This document shows positions 39,031-49,746 of a stretch of 64,000 nt of DNA, piece after piece. This DNA is from Deinococcus aestuarii (GTDB lineage Bacteria; Deinococcota; Deinococci; Deinococcales; Deinococcaceae): positions 1 through 64,000 of the forward strand of contig NZ_JAHKSN010000004.1 of the NCBI RefSeq assembly GCF_018863415.1. The letters are read 5' to 3'. Within the stretch, counting starts at the first letter, position 1. Each line of letters opens with the position of its first letter. The position numbers and the translations under genes are program-made. The notes below the pieces were generated by a model. The model was given only the letters and a program-made list of their open reading frames with translations. It was not told the origin of the DNA and did not search any database.

Positions 39031-40284
39031 CTAGCGCAGCCCCTCCACCGGACCGAGGGCTACGACCGTCGGGGACGTGAGGGGGCAGGCCTCCAGCACG
39101 GCGCGCACGTCGGCGGCGGTCACCCGCGCGAAACGGTCCACGAGTTCGGCGGTGCCCACCGGGCGGCCCAGGGCGAGGTACTCCATCCCGAGGGTGAAGA
39201 GGCGGCCCTGGGGAGTCTCGGCGCGCAGCAGGGTGCCCACCGCGAGCTTGCGGGCGGCGCGGCGCACGGCGGCGTCGGTGACGCTTTCCCCGGCGCCCGT
39301 CAGCACCGCGCGGTAGCGGTCGAGGACCGTCTGGGCCCGCTCCGGGTCGCACGAGAAGCCGCCCTCGAAGGTCCCGCAGTCCCGGTACTCCAGGTGCGCG
39401 AGGTCGGCCCCGTCGGCGAGGCCGGTGTCCAAGAGCGCCCAGTGCAGCAGGCTGTTCTCTCCGCCGACGAGTTCGGAGAGCACCACGGCGGCCTCCCGCA
39501 GCGGGTGGGCCGTGCCCAGGCCGGGCAGCGCGAGCGCGACCTGCACCCGGGCGAGGCTGGGGTCGTGGACCGTGCGAACGGTGCCGGGGTGCCGCGGGGT
39601 GGGGAGGGAAGCGGGGCCGGGGCGGGGTCCGGCGGGCCAGCCCCCCAGCTCCTCCTGCGCCCAGCCCAGCACCCGGGCTGGGTCGAAGGCGCCCACCACC
39701 GTGAGGGTCACCCGCCCGGCCCCGTAGCGTTCGCGGTGGTTGCGGGCGAGCGCCTCGCGGGTCAGGCCGCCCACCGTCCGGGGCGTGCCCAGGACGAGGT
39801 GGCCGAGGGGGTGGGTGCCCCAGTAGTCGGCGTGCAGCTCGTCCACGGCGCGCACGGCGGGCTGCTCGGCGTACATGGCGATCTCCTCGAGGATCACACC
39901 GCGCTCGGGCTCGATGTCGTCCGGGCGCAGGGCCGGGCGCATGAGTTCGGTCAGGGTGTCTAGCAGCTCGCCCTCCTGCTCGGGCAGGGTCGCCGCGTGG
40001 TAGACGGTCGCCTCCTCGCTCGTGAAGGCGTTCGCGTTGCCCCCGAGGTCGTCGAGGCGCCCGTTGAGGTCGGCGGCGCTCATGCGCTCCGAGCCCTTGA
40101 ACATCAGGTGTTCGAGGAAGTGCGAGGCGCCCAGCTCCTGGGGGCGTTCGTCGCGCGAGCCCGTCGCCACGAAGTACCCGGCGGCGACGGTCTGGGCCCC
40201 CGGGTCGGGCTCCAGCAGCAGGGTCAGACCATTTTCCAGCGTGTGGGTCAGCGTTTCCCGGAGGATCGGAGGGGAGGACGTCAT
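39031..40284 (-). CDS. M16 family zinc metallopeptidase, catalytic-type
   Basis: A 417-residue pitrilysin/processing-peptidase-like protein. The inverted zinc motif H-F-L-E-H (H55, E58, H59) is intact, and the distal Glu lies in I-L-E-E-I-A-M-Y near residue 130. An R/Y pair region for the partner half lies near residue 300. Its start overlaps the stop of the second M16 gene by 4 bp. In bacteria such pairs form a heterodimer in which one subunit carries the zinc site. Confidence 0.93.
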   Translation of the reverse strand: MTSSPPILRETLTHTLENGLTLLLEPDPGAQTVAAGYFVATGSRDERPQELGASHFLEHLMFKGSERMSAADLNGRLDDLGGNANAFTSEEATVYHAATLPEQEGELLDTLTELMRPALRPDDIEPERGVILEEIAMYAEQPAVRAVDELHADYWGTHPLGHLVLGTPRTVGGLTREALARNHRERYGAGRVTLTVVGAFDPARVLGWAQEELGGWPAGPRPGPASLPTPRHPGTVRTVHDPSLARVQVALALPGLGTAHPLREAAVVLSELVGGENSLLHWALLDTGLADGADLAHLEYRDCGTFEGGFSCDPERAQTVLDRYRAVLTGAGESVTDAAVRRAARKLAVGTLLRAETPQGRLFTLGMEYLALGRPVGTAELVDRFARVTAADVRAVLEACPLTSPTVVALGPVEGLR

Positions 40285-41543
40285 AGGCGGGGCTCCTGGG
40301 GGCCGAGGGATACGACGGTGGCGGCCTCGGCGGGGCGGTACCCGGCGAGAAAGGCGTTCACCCCACTCAACGTGAGGGCGGCGAGCTGCGTTCTCAGTTC
40401 GGTCACGCTCCTCACCCGCCCGAAGACGGCCACGTCGCGGGTGAGGCTGGTCGCCCGGGCGCGGGCGCTCTCGGCCCCGAAGACGACGCTGGCGGTCAGG
40501 CCCGCCCGGGCTCGGCCGAACTCAGCCTCCGTCAGCCCCTCCGGGAGCCGGGCGAGTTCGGCGAGCAGGACCTCCAGCGTCTCGGGGGCGCGCGCCGGGG
40601 TGCTGCCCGCGTACGCCGCGAGAAAGCCCTGCCCGCCCAGCACGACCGGCGAGGCGCTGACGCTGTAGGCCAGGCCGCGTTCCTCGCGCACGGCTTGGAA
40701 GAGGCGGCTCGCGCTTCCGCCCGACAGCGCGGTCAGGGCCACCTGCCACGCCAGCCAGTGCGGGTCACGCGGGGCGACGCCGGGGGCGGTCACGCTCAGG
40801 TGGGTCTGCTCGGCGTCCGCGTCGGGCAGGTGGGCGCTGACCCCGGAGCGGAAGCGGGCAGATACGCCCCCGTCGTCCCCCGGGCGCCACCCGGCGAAGG
40901 TCCGCTCCACGAGCGCGCGCACCTCCCCCGGCTCGGCGTCCGCCACGAGGCCGAGCACGCTGCCCCGGGTGCCGTAACGCCCCAGGAAGGCGCGCAGGCC
41001 CGCCGCGCCGAGCTTCGCCAGCCCCTGGGGCGTGCCGCTCGCCGGGTGGGCGAAGCCCGCGAAAGGCGACTCCGGCGGGCGGGGAAAGGCCACCCGCCGC
41101 GCCTCCACCGCGAGGCGGTCGGGCGGGCTGTCCTCCAGCCCCTCCAGGTCCTGCCGGGCGAGGTCCACGAGGACGGGCAGCTCGTCCTCCGGCAGTTCGG
41201 GCCGCAGCAGGAGGTCGGCGGTGAGGGAGAGGGCGCCGGGCAGGTCGGCGGCCAGGCCGCTCATCCCGACCCGCGTCGCCTCGGGGCCGACCCCGCCGCC
41301 GCGCCGCACGCCGAGGTCGTCGAGCGCGTCCTGAAGGGCGCGGGCATCCCGGCCCCCCGCCCCCTTGTACAGCCACTCCTCCAGCACGCCCGCCGAGCCC
41401 TCGCGACCCACGGGGTCATGGGCGCTGCCGACGGGAAGGCGCAGGTCGAAGGCGAAGCCCGGCCCCCGGCGGCGCTCGAACGCGACCCTCAGCCCGCCCT
41501 CCAGGGTCCACACGTGCGCCCCAGGCGCGGTCACAGTCGTCAC
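40281..41543 (-). CDS. M16 family peptidase-like protein, zinc-site-less partner
   Basis: A 420-residue protein of the same fold. The position of HxxEH reads [10 protein letters not shown], so the His ligands are absent and it should not bind zinc. The partner-half features remain: [20 protein letters not shown] near residues 275-295 supplies the conserved Arg and Tyr used to bind substrate. Translationally coupled to the zinc-containing subunit, which supports a heterodimer. Confidence 0.92.
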   Translation of the reverse strand: MTTVTAPGAHVWTLEGGLRVAFERRRGPGFAFDLRLPVGSAHDPVGREGSAGVLEEWLYKGAGGRDARALQDALDDLGVRRGGGVGPEATRVGMSGLAADLPGALSLTADLLLRPELPEDELPVLVDLARQDLEGLEDSPPDRLAVEARRVAFPRPPESPFAGFAHPASGTPQGLAKLGAAGLRAFLGRYGTRGSVLGLVADAEPGEVRALVERTFAGWRPGDDGGVSARFRSGVSAHLPDADAEQTHLSVTAPGVAPRDPHWLAWQVALTALSGGSASRLFQAVREERGLAYSVSASPVVLGGQGFLAAYAGSTPARAPETLEVLLAELARLPEGLTEAEFGRARAGLTASVVFGAESARARATSLTRDVAVFGRVRSVTELRTQLAALTLSGVNAFLAGYRPAEAATVVSLGPQEPRL

Positions 41544-41586
41544 CGGGGGAGTCTAGCGCCCACCCGGCGGAAGACCGGGAGCGAGG

Positions 41587-42504
41587 TCACGGGGCGAGGC
41601 GTTCCTCTCCCATCCGCAGTTCGGGGGGCGGCGGCGCGTGCAGGGTCAGCCGCTCCCCTGTCAGCGGATGGATGAAGCTCAGCCGCTCCGCGTGCAGGAG
41701 GTAGCCCCCGTCCCCGGGCAGGCCCGGCAAGTCGGGGAGCACACCCCCGCCCGGCCCGTACAGGGGATCGCCGACCAGGGGGTGACCGACCGAGGCGAGG
41801 TGAATGCGAATCTGGTGGGGGCGCCCCGTGTGGATGTCCACCTCGAAGAGGGTTGCCCCCTCCCGCCGTTCGAGAACCCGGGCGTCGCTGCGGGAAGGCT
41901 TGCCCGCCGGGCTCGCCGCGTACACGGTGCCCAGCCGGGGATGCGGCACCGGGCCGATGGGGGTGGTGACCCGGTACGTCTCCCGCCCGGCGAGGCCGGA
42001 GGCGAGCGCCCGGTAGCGTTTCTCGACCTCGTGCCCGCGCCAGGACCGGGACAGGGCGGACGCCGCCGCGTGCGTCCGCGCGAACAGGACCAGCCCGGAG
42101 GTGCCGCGTCCCAGGCGGTGCAGGGGGCTGGCTTCCGGAAAACGCTCGCGGACCCGGGTGAGCAGCGTGTGACTCAGGAACCCGCCGCCCGGCAGCGTGG
42201 GGAGGCCACCCGGCTTGGCGACGGCCACGAGGGCCCCGTCCACGTGGATCACGTCGAAGGCGAGGGGTACGTCCTCCTCCTCCCAGGGGGGACGCCGCCA
42301 TTCGAGCACCTGCCCCGCCCGCACCCGCTCGTCCGCCCGGCCCACGGTGGCCCCGTCCAGCCGCACCTCACCGCCTTCCAGCCGCGCCCGCCACTCGGCT
42401 GCGGTGGAGTGCCCGTACTGCCGGGTCAGGTACGCGAGGACGCTCAGGCCGTCGGCGCGGGGACCGAGCTGCTCGCGGTAGGTGTGGCCGCCGTTGAGGG
42501 TCAT
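41587..42504 (-). CDS. RluA-family pseudouridine synthase homologue with Gly at the catalytic Asp position
   Basis: A 305-residue protein. An S4-like N-terminal RNA-binding stretch ([12 protein letters not shown] near 40-51) precedes the synthase domain, which has [11 protein letters not shown] near 93-103, [12 protein letters not shown] near 127-138, [15 protein letters not shown] near 215-229, and [11 protein letters not shown]. In canonical RluA enzymes the HRLD Asp is the catalytic residue; here Gly132 stands there. I recall similar HRLGRGTSG members elsewhere, so this may be a subfamily rather than a decayed gene. Activity uncertain. Confidence 0.88.
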   Translation of the reverse strand: MTLNGGHTYREQLGPRADGLSVLAYLTRQYGHSTAAEWRARLEGGEVRLDGATVGRADERVRAGQVLEWRRPPWEEEDVPLAFDVIHVDGALVAVAKPGGLPTLPGGGFLSHTLLTRVRERFPEASPLHRLGRGTSGLVLFARTHAAASALSRSWRGHEVEKRYRALASGLAGRETYRVTTPIGPVPHPRLGTVYAASPAGKPSRSDARVLERREGATLFEVDIHTGRPHQIRIHLASVGHPLVGDPLYGPGGGVLPDLPGLPGDGGYLLHAERLSFIHPLTGERLTLHAPPPPELRMGEERLAP

Positions 42505-42662
42505 GGGGGAAAGGCCCTCACGGGAAGACGGGCAGGGCAGAGCCGAACCCGTGCGGGCGGAGGACCGGAATGCGCTTCACCCCCCGAGGATACCCTCCCC
42601 ACGATTGTAAAAAGCCTTACCAGCACGGCGAATCTCTCATTCCCTCCCGCGATGCTGGGGGG

Positions 42663-43298
42663 GTGCGCCGTCTGCTCCGCCTCGTGATCGTCCTCGCCCT
42701 GCTCGCGGGGGCCGCCTATCTGCTGTGGCCGTACCTGGAGAATGCTCGGCGCTACTCGGCCCTGCTCGCCGCGCCCAGCCCCGCCGAGGGCAGCCTGCCC
42801 AATCCCCTGCCGGGCCAGTCCTTCGTGGACACCTGGGGCGCGGCCCGCAGCGAGGGGCGGCGACATGAGGGGGTGGACATCTTCGCGCCGCGCGACACGC
42901 CCATCCGGGCGACCACGCCGGGCGTCGTGCTCAACGTGGGCGAGAACCGCCTCGGCGGGCGCACGGTCATGATCCTGGGGCCGGGCGGGCAGCGGCACTA
43001 CTACGCGCACCTCGAACGCTACGCCGACGTGCGGGAGGGCGGGTGGGTCGAGGCCGGGGACGTGATCGGCTACGTCGGCGACAGCGGGAACGCGCGGGGC
43101 ACGCCGCCGCACCTGCATTACGGCATCTACGCGGCGGGCGGGGCGATCAATCCCTACCCGTTCTTGCAGCGGGAGGACCGTTCAGGCCCTCCTCGTCGCC
43201 AGGATCACGCATTCGCGGCGGCTGACCGGAACCTCGGCGCAGAGCAGGCGCGGGTGAGAGAACAGGCGGTCGCGTTCGGGGTCGCCGCCGTGCAATGA
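42663..43298 (+). CDS. M23 family metallopeptidase (LytM-like), membrane-anchored
   Basis: A 211-residue predicted cell-wall endopeptidase. GTG at 42663 begins a basic head and one membrane span ([16 protein letters not shown]). The zinc site reads R-R-H-E-G-V-D (H68, D72) and P-H-L-H-Y-G-I-Y near 152, the H-x-x-x-D plus H-x-H pattern. GATGCT, 6 bases before the GTG, fits a leaderless start. After I-N-P-Y-P-F, where such domains usually end, the frame runs on for about 40 residues and overlaps the convergent gene by 117 bp; this tail looks non-conserved. Confidence 0.88.
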   Translation: MRRLLRLVIVLALLAGAAYLLWPYLENARRYSALLAAPSPAEGSLPNPLPGQSFVDTWGAARSEGRRHEGVDIFAPRDTPIRATTPGVVLNVGENRLGGRTVMILGPGGQRHYYAHLERYADVREGGWVEAGDVIGYVGDSGNARGTPPHLHYGIYAAGGAINPYPFLQREDRSGPPRRQDHAFAAADRNLGAEQARVREQAVAFGVAAVQ

Positions 43299-44144
43299 GG
43301 CGGGGAGGGAGGCGGCTGGGCTGAAGTTGTCGAGCACGAGCACCCCGCCGGGGCCCAGCGCGTCCACCAGCACCTCCAGGCTCTCCGTCTCCCGCTTGGC
43401 GGGCGCGCAGTCGCTGAAGATCAGGTCGAAGGGGCCGTAGGTCAGGACTTCGCGCCAGTCGCCGCCCAGCACCTCGGCGCGGGGGTCGTCTCCCAAGACG
43501 CGGCGAGCGACGTCCGCCCGCTCCGGGTCGAGTTCGGTCGTGAAGAGCCGCGCCGTGTCGTTCATTCCCGCCAGCAGCCACGCCGCTCCCACCCCCGTCC
43601 CCGTGCCCAGCTCGGCGAGCCGACCACCGGGGCGCGAGGCGGCCAGCGTCCGCAACAGCCGCCCGACCTCCAGGCTGCACGAGCGGCCGAAGCCCAGCCG
43701 CTCCGTCTCCGCGAGCGCCGCCCGGACCCGCTCCGGGAGGGCCAGGACGGCGGGCGTCTCCCCCATTCCCGCGAGTACCTGCCGGAGCTGCACGTCGTCC
43801 GCCCAGGGCAGCGAGCGAGGGTTGACCCAGGCGACGGGGCGGCCTTCCGGGCTGGGGTCGAGGGAGAGGAGCCGGGCCGGGTAGCACAACGATTCCACCC
43901 CGGACTGCCCCCAAATCGTCACCGCCTCGCCCACAATCTCCACCCGCGCCCCGCACTCCTCCCACGCCTCGCGCTCGGCGGCCTGCGCGCCCGTCTCGCC
44001 GGGGTCGATGCCGCCGCCCGGCAGGGTCCATCCGCCCCACTCCAGGCCGACCATCAGCACCCGGCCCGCATGCTCGATCCAGACGCAGGCGCGGCCCGTG
44101 CGGTGGGGGGACGGCGAGAGGTTGACCCGTGGCGCGGAGGTCAT
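43182..44144 (-). CDS. Nudix hydrolase - SAM-dependent O-methyltransferase fusion
   Basis: One 320-residue frame with two domains. Residues 15-125 are a Nudix domain with a complete box at 44-66 (G-G-I-D-P-G-E ... R-E-A-W-E-E-C-G-A). Residues 130-320 are a class-I methyltransferase of the catechol/caffeoyl-CoA type: SAM motif [11 protein letters not shown] at 177-187, T-T-E-L-D-P near 202, I-F-S-D-C-A near 242 and L-D-N-F-S near 271. No stop or frameshift separates them. The ATG overlaps the upstream deaminase stop by 4 bp. A nucleotide-like substrate for all three activities is a guess. Confidence 0.9.
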   Translation of the reverse strand: MTSAPRVNLSPSPHRTGRACVWIEHAGRVLMVGLEWGGWTLPGGGIDPGETGAQAAEREAWEECGARVEIVGEAVTIWGQSGVESLCYPARLLSLDPSPEGRPVAWVNPRSLPWADDVQLRQVLAGMGETPAVLALPERVRAALAETERLGFGRSCSLEVGRLLRTLAASRPGGRLAELGTGTGVGAAWLLAGMNDTARLFTTELDPERADVARRVLGDDPRAEVLGGDWREVLTYGPFDLIFSDCAPAKRETESLEVLVDALGPGGVLVLDNFSPAASLPASLHGGDPERDRLFSHPRLLCAEVPVSRRECVILATRRA

Positions 44145-44806
44145 GCGAGCACCGCCAGCGCCTCGTCCAGGGCCGCTCCACGGGAGCGCAGGGCGCGGAG
44201 GGTGCCTCCCACCCACAGGCGCTCGGCGTGGGCGAAGTCGTCGGCGTGGACGGCGAAGGCGCGCAGCACCGGGTCGTCCGGCGCATTCCACGCCTCCATG
44301 AAGCCCGTCAGGGCCAGGCGCAGCGCCGCCCGCTGCACCCCTTCCGGCGCCCGGCCCACCCGAATGCCCTTGCGCGACACGTAGGGATCGTGGGTCAGGA
44401 TGTGGGTCGAACCCGCCCACGGATCGGGCGCCGCATACTCCAACGCCCGCAGGCCGCTCATGGCGACCGCCCCGGCACACTGCGGGCAGGGCTGCACGGT
44501 GGTGAGTAAGGTCCAGGTGCGGACCTGCGGGCGGGGCGTCCCCGCGAGGTCGAGCAGCGCGTTGATCTCGGCGTGCGCGAGGTCGTGCCCGCTGATGACG
44601 CCGCCCGCCACTCCACGGGGCTCCCCCAGCCGGTTGCGTCCCCGCGCGATCACCTCGCCCTGAGCGTTCACCACGACCGCGCCGATGGGATACGAGCCCT
44701 GGCCGTAGGCGTCCCAGGCTTCGGAGAGGGCGGCGTGCCAGCCGACCGTCCGTGGATCGCCTTCTCTTTCCACGTCCCACTGACCACTTCCCACTTCCCG
44801 GTTCAC
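44141..44806 (-). CDS. nucleoside/cytidine deaminase-like protein
   Basis: A 221-residue CDA-fold zinc deaminase. Zinc motifs H-A-E-I-N-A-L (His and catalytic Glu) near residue 77 and P-C-P-Q-C-A-G-A near 104. P-I-G-A-V-V-V precedes, as in COG0590 deaminases (TadA or guanine-deaminase relatives). The C-terminal 80 residues are helical and specific. The first 15 residues come from a low-complexity sequence that resembles an intergenic repeat, so translation may begin later, for example at GTG 44773. Coupled at its end to the Nudix-methyltransferase fusion. Confidence 0.88.
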   Translation of the reverse strand: MNREVGSGQWDVEREGDPRTVGWHAALSEAWDAYGQGSYPIGAVVVNAQGEVIARGRNRLGEPRGVAGGVISGHDLAHAEINALLDLAGTPRPQVRTWTLLTTVQPCPQCAGAVAMSGLRALEYAAPDPWAGSTHILTHDPYVSRKGIRVGRAPEGVQRAALRLALTGFMEAWNAPDDPVLRAFAVHADDFAHAERLWVGGTLRALRSRGAALDEALAVLA

Positions 44807-45408
44807 AGCGCCCCCCGGTGCCGCTCGATCAGGTCGTCCAATGCCTCGCGCAACAGGCTCGCCTCCGTTCGGCCCAATGCCCCCGAGAGCTTGGCGAGGC
44901 GTTCGAGCTGGCTTTTGGGGTAGTAGTTGCTCTTCAGGACCATCTTGCTCTCCACGTAGATACAGGCCCGGCCCCGCCCCTCGCGTTTGGCACGCAGCAG
45001 GGCCTCGTCGGCGGCGCGGGACAGGTCGGCGTAGGTGTGGGCATGGGCGGGCCGGGCGGCGAGGCCCACGCTCAGCCCCAGCGTGCGCGGCCAGTGCGGG
45101 TCGCGGTGAATGTGGAAGTGCCGGATCACCTCGTCGAAGAGGATCAGCGCCGTCTCGGGCACCGTTTCGGGAAGCAGCGCCGCATACTCGTCCCCGCCTA
45201 GCCGCCCCACGATGCTCCCCGTCGGCAGGCTGCCCGAGAGCAGCCGCTCCAGGCTCCGGAGCACCCGGTCCCCCTCGGTGTGCCCCAGGGCGTCGTTGAG
45301 CGTCTTGAAGTGGTCGAGGTCCAGCACGGCGAGCGTGACCGGGGCTCCCCTCAGCCCTTCGAAGGCTGCCTCGAAGGCGGGCCGGGTCAGAATGTCGGGT
45401 CGGGGCAT
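44803..45408 (-). CDS. diguanylate cyclase (GGDEF) with C-terminal ribbon-helix-helix-like domain
   Basis: A 201-residue protein without a sensor domain. Residues 3-155 are a compact GGDEF domain: [11 protein letters not shown] near 29-39, G-H-T-E-G-D near 42-47, active loop G-R-L-G-G-D-E-Y with GGDEY at 71-75, and S-V-G-L-A near 113. Residues 157-196 read as a CopG/Arc-type ribbon-helix-helix: strand V-L-K-S-N-Y-Y-P, helix [12 protein letters not shown], turn A-L-G-R-T-E, helix [13 protein letters not shown] cyclase fused to a DNA-binding module is unusual. Repeats in its promoter look like operators. It overlaps the deaminase start by 4 bp. Confidence 0.85.
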   Translation of the reverse strand: MPRPDILTRPAFEAAFEGLRGAPVTLAVLDLDHFKTLNDALGHTEGDRVLRSLERLLSGSLPTGSIVGRLGGDEYAALLPETVPETALILFDEVIRHFHIHRDPHWPRTLGLSVGLAARPAHAHTYADLSRAADEALLRAKREGRGRACIYVESKMVLKSNYYPKSQLERLAKLSGALGRTEASLLREALDDLIERHRGAL

Positions 45409-45447
45409 ACCATCCTCCTCACGGTGACGGGACCCTACGTTCGGGTC

Positions 45448-45471
45448 ATACGTATACCTTAACCACGTATA
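45448..45471. promoter_or_regulatory. operator-like direct repeats before the GGDEF-RHH gene
   Basis: ACGTATA occurs at 45450-45456 and 45465-45471, 15 bp apart. The first lies inside the perfect palindrome ATACGTAT (45448-45455). RHH proteins bind tandem short repeats of this kind. Confidence 0.5.
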
Positions 45472-45491
45472 TATGTCACCGCTATGACATA
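45472..45491. promoter_or_regulatory. inverted repeat TATGTCA-N6-TGACATA before the GGDEF-RHH gene
   Basis: Perfect 7-bp arms (45472-45478 and 45485-45491) around 6 bases. On the minus strand it overlaps a GTGACA -35-like hexamer that is 17 bp from a TATACG -10-like hexamer. The arms recall half-sites of the Deinococcus radiation/desiccation response motif, but that motif has a 1-bp centre. Confidence 0.55.
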
Positions 45492-45564
45492 CTCGGCCCC
45501 GGTTGAAAAGCGACGTGTCAGACGGCCTTGAGCGTCCCACACTCAAATTCCCAGACTACGGCAG

Positions 45565-45594
45565 TTGACATTTCCGGCCCATTGCGCCTAGCAT
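45565..45594 (+). promoter_or_regulatory. promoter of groES-groEL
   Basis: TTGACA (45565-45570), 18-bp spacer, TAGCAT (45589-45594). The leader is about 75 nt. No CIRCE element (TTAGCACTC-N9-GAGTGCTAA) is present. Confidence 0.7.
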
Positions 45595-45673
45595 TGCGTC
45601 TGGAACGGCAAAAACCGCCGGATAGCCCGGCCGGTGCCGCCACATCCCACTTCACTTCACAGGAGGTACACCC

Positions 45674-45961
<288 letters not shown>

Positions 45962-45965
45962 GGCG

Positions 45966-47729
<1,764 letters not shown>

Positions 47730-47732
47730 GGA

Positions 47733-47763
47733 GCGGTCAGCCGTCAGCGAGAAGCTGTCAGCA
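47733..47763. repeat. tgtcagc-type short repeats after groEL
   Basis: cggtcagccgtcagc followed by agctgtcagc, the same short unit as in the groES-groEL gap. Confidence 0.5.
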
Positions 47764-47769
47764 AGAAGG

Positions 47770-47797
47770 GAGGCCGGGGCGTGATGCTCCGGCCTCT
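47770..47797 (+). terminator. groESL terminator
   Basis: GAGGCCGGGGC (47770-47780) pairs with GCTCCGGCCTC (47786-47796) with one G-T pair, around a 5-base loop. A tctctgtatt tail follows. Confidence 0.75.
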
Positions 47798-47882
47798 CTC
47801 TGTATTCAGGCGGTGTGAGGGCGAGGAGGCGGATAAAGTTCACGCAGGACCGCTTGAAGTTATGCCCTCGTGCTGAACATAG

Positions 47883-48251
47883 TCATTCGGAAGGAGTTGC
47901 CGAATGAAGGAGATTCTTCGGCGTGTCCTCGTCCTCGGGCATGAACGAATAGCCACGTTTCCCGTCCAGGCTATCTACGTGCAACCGTCCGCACTCCGGG
48001 CATTGGTAGATGTGGCGAAACGCCTCTCCCCAAAGCAGGTCTACCCCATGCCGCAACTTGTTCCGTAAAGGTACAACCTGCACGGTTGCCGTTGCTCCTC
48101 GTCCATCGTCGGGGCTCACCATGCGGTCGATCAACTCATCCCAATGATCTAAAAAGGCGAAGGCATCCTCATCCGGAAGCAAGTACGCTTTATAAGGTAA
48201 AAAGTCCGTTTGGTCTCTAATAACCGCGCCACATTCGCATACGAACCTCAC
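47883..48251 (-). CDS. small zinc-ribbon-like hypothetical protein of lower GC
   Basis: A 122-residue protein starting with GTG at 48251. Two Cys pairs, C-E-C at 5-7 and C-P-E-C at 84-87, could hold one zinc. Between them are I-R-D-Q-T-D-F-L-P-Y-K-A near 11-22 and an acidic helical part. I have seen this C-x-C-G ... Q-C-x-x-C-G-R-L layout in scattered bacterial hypothetical proteins with no known role. Base composition is clearly more AT-rich than neighbours, suggesting recent arrival. It starts 13 bases after the stop of the co-directional DUF72 gene. The region to groEL is otherwise empty. Confidence 0.75.
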   Translation of the reverse strand: MRFVCECGAVIRDQTDFLPYKAYLLPDEDAFAFLDHWDELIDRMVSPDDGRGATATVQVVPLRNKLRHGVDLLWGEAFRHIYQCPECGRLHVDSLDGKRGYSFMPEDEDTPKNLLHSATPSE

Positions 48252-48264
48252 TCGACGACTCCCC

Positions 48265-49092
48265 TCACATCAACCGCCCGTCGTCCGCCGGGTCGGGCGT
48301 CTTCACCGGAATCCCGCGCGCGTTCAGGGCGTCTCGCAGCATGGGGATGTTCTTGAGGGCGTGCCCCTTCGTCGTGTTCTGGAAGAAGACGTACAGCTCG
48401 CTCAGGTCATCCGCCACGAGCGCGATCTTCTCCGCCCACTCGTCCATCTCGGCGCGGTTGTAGAGGTAGTCGTGCCGCTCGGCGGCGCTTCCGCCCTCCC
48501 ACCAACTGCCCTTGTTGCGGCCGTGGAGCCGCAGGTAACCCACGTCGGTCGTGACGTGGACCTGGGGCTCGGGCATCCCGCCCACGACCGGGTAGTCGGG
48601 GCTGACCCAGATCAGGCCGTACTCGGCCATCGCCTCGCGGACCTCGGGCTTGTCCCAACTGGCGTGGCGGAGTTCGACGGCGAGTTCGTGCCCGGCGAAA
48701 CGCTCGGCGAGGCCCAGCAGGTACTTGCGGTTGTCCCCCGTGCGGTGGAAGGAGTACGGAAACTGAGCGAGGTAAGGCCCCTTGAGCCCGGCCTCCCGCA
48801 GCGGCTCGGGGCTCTGGAGCATCCGGTCGAAGTCGGCGTCGGTGGGGGCGCGGTCGTGGGTGAAGACCTTGTTGACCTTGACGGTGAAGCGGGTGCGCCC
48901 GGCGCTCTTGCGGGCCATGCCCTCGAAGGCCTTGAGGCCGGGGATGGCGTAGAAGGAGGAATTGAGTTCCACCGCGTCGAAGGAGCGGGCGTAGGTCTCC
49001 AGGTAGGCGTCTTTCTTCACGCCCTCGTAGATCAGGCCGGGAGCCGCCCACTCGTCGTTGCTGTAGCCGCCGCAGCCGATCCATACACGCAT
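48265..49092 (-). CDS. DUF72 (YecE-like) family protein
   Basis: A 275-residue TIM-barrel-like protein of the DUF72 family: W-I-G-C-G-G-Y-S-N-D-E-W at 4-15, F-D-A-V-E-L-N-S-S-F-Y near 38-48, F-T-V-K-V-N-K near 68-74, L-A-Q-F-P-Y-S-F near 106-113, V-E-L-R-H-A-S-W near 140-147, Y-L-R-L-H-G-R near 186-192, and Y-V-F-F-Q-N-T near 236. The family is widespread and its activity is unknown. Clean full-length member. Confidence 0.93.
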   Translation of the reverse strand: MRVWIGCGGYSNDEWAAPGLIYEGVKKDAYLETYARSFDAVELNSSFYAIPGLKAFEGMARKSAGRTRFTVKVNKVFTHDRAPTDADFDRMLQSPEPLREAGLKGPYLAQFPYSFHRTGDNRKYLLGLAERFAGHELAVELRHASWDKPEVREAMAEYGLIWVSPDYPVVGGMPEPQVHVTTDVGYLRLHGRNKGSWWEGGSAAERHDYLYNRAEMDEWAEKIALVADDLSELYVFFQNTTKGHALKNIPMLRDALNARGIPVKTPDPADDGRLM

Positions 49093-49172
49093 AGGGGCAG
49101 CCTAATGCGGCGGCAGGGGCGCGGGGATGAACGGGCCCTCAAGCCCAGCCAGGTCGCCCGGCCGGGTCGTGC

Positions 49173-49589
49173 TCAGCCGAAGCGGGGATGGCGGTTGAGC
49201 CGTGCCCAGAAGTCGGTGATCGTCTGCACCGCCTCCTGAAACTGCCCGAAGTCGAGCGGCTTGACCACGTACGCGCTCGCGCCGTGGGCGTAGCTCGCCT
49301 GGATGTCGCGGTCCTCGCCGCTGGTGGTCAGCATGACGACGGGAATGTCGCGGGTCGCCACCTCGCTGCGGATCGCGTCGAGCACGGCGAGCCCGTCCAT
49401 GTGGGGCATCTTGAGGTCGAGCAGGATCAGGTCGGGCAGACTCTTCGTGCAACGGAGCGCGGCGAGCGCCTCGGAACCGCTGCCCGCCACCTGCACCTCG
49501 TGCCCGTCGCCGCCCTCCTGAAAGGCGTTCAAGGCGAGTTCCACGTCGTGGGGATTGTCGTCTACGAGCAGGATGCGTCGGCGTTCCAC
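49173..49589 (-). CDS. single-domain response regulator (CheY/Rcp1-like)
   Basis: A 138-residue stand-alone receiver. Acidic pocket V-D-D-N at 9-12, phospho-acceptor D58 in L-L-D-L-K-M-P, T-T-S switch near 89, and K-P-L-D near 111. The order and the long L-D-L-K-M-P loop resemble Rcp1-type regulators that pair with phytochrome-like histidine kinases. No kinase gene is adjacent; the partner must be elsewhere. Confidence 0.94.
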   Translation of the reverse strand: MERRRILLVDDNPHDVELALNAFQEGGDGHEVQVAGSGSEALAALRCTKSLPDLILLDLKMPHMDGLAVLDAIRSEVATRDIPVVMLTTSGEDRDIQASYAHGASAYVVKPLDFGQFQEAVQTITDFWARLNRHPRFG

Positions 49590-49733
49590 GGGTGTTCTCT
49601 CCCCCTTGCGACCTCAGCTTAACGGGTCCGAATATGAAGATTCTATCAAGCTGACCGGCGAGGAAGGGCGCCTGCGCACCCATTCGTCTACACGCCGGGT
49701 GCCCCGGCAAGAGACGCTGTGGGGCCCCCCGCG

Positions 49734-49739
49734 TAGACT
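49734..49739 (+). promoter_or_regulatory. leaderless -10 element of hisF
   Basis: TAGACT, 7 bases before ATG 49747; no ribosome binding site. Confidence 0.6.
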
Positions 49740-49746
49740 GACCCCC

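Noticed and set aside
45472..45491. Radiation/desiccation response motif (DdrO operator)
   Set aside because: Arms TATGTCA/TGACATA are similar, but the centre is 6 bp instead of 1 bp, so the known consensus is not met.
45409..45673. CIRCE element upstream of groES
   Set aside because: TTAGCACTC-N9-GAGTGCTAA is absent; only a plain TTGACA/TAGCAT promoter is seen.
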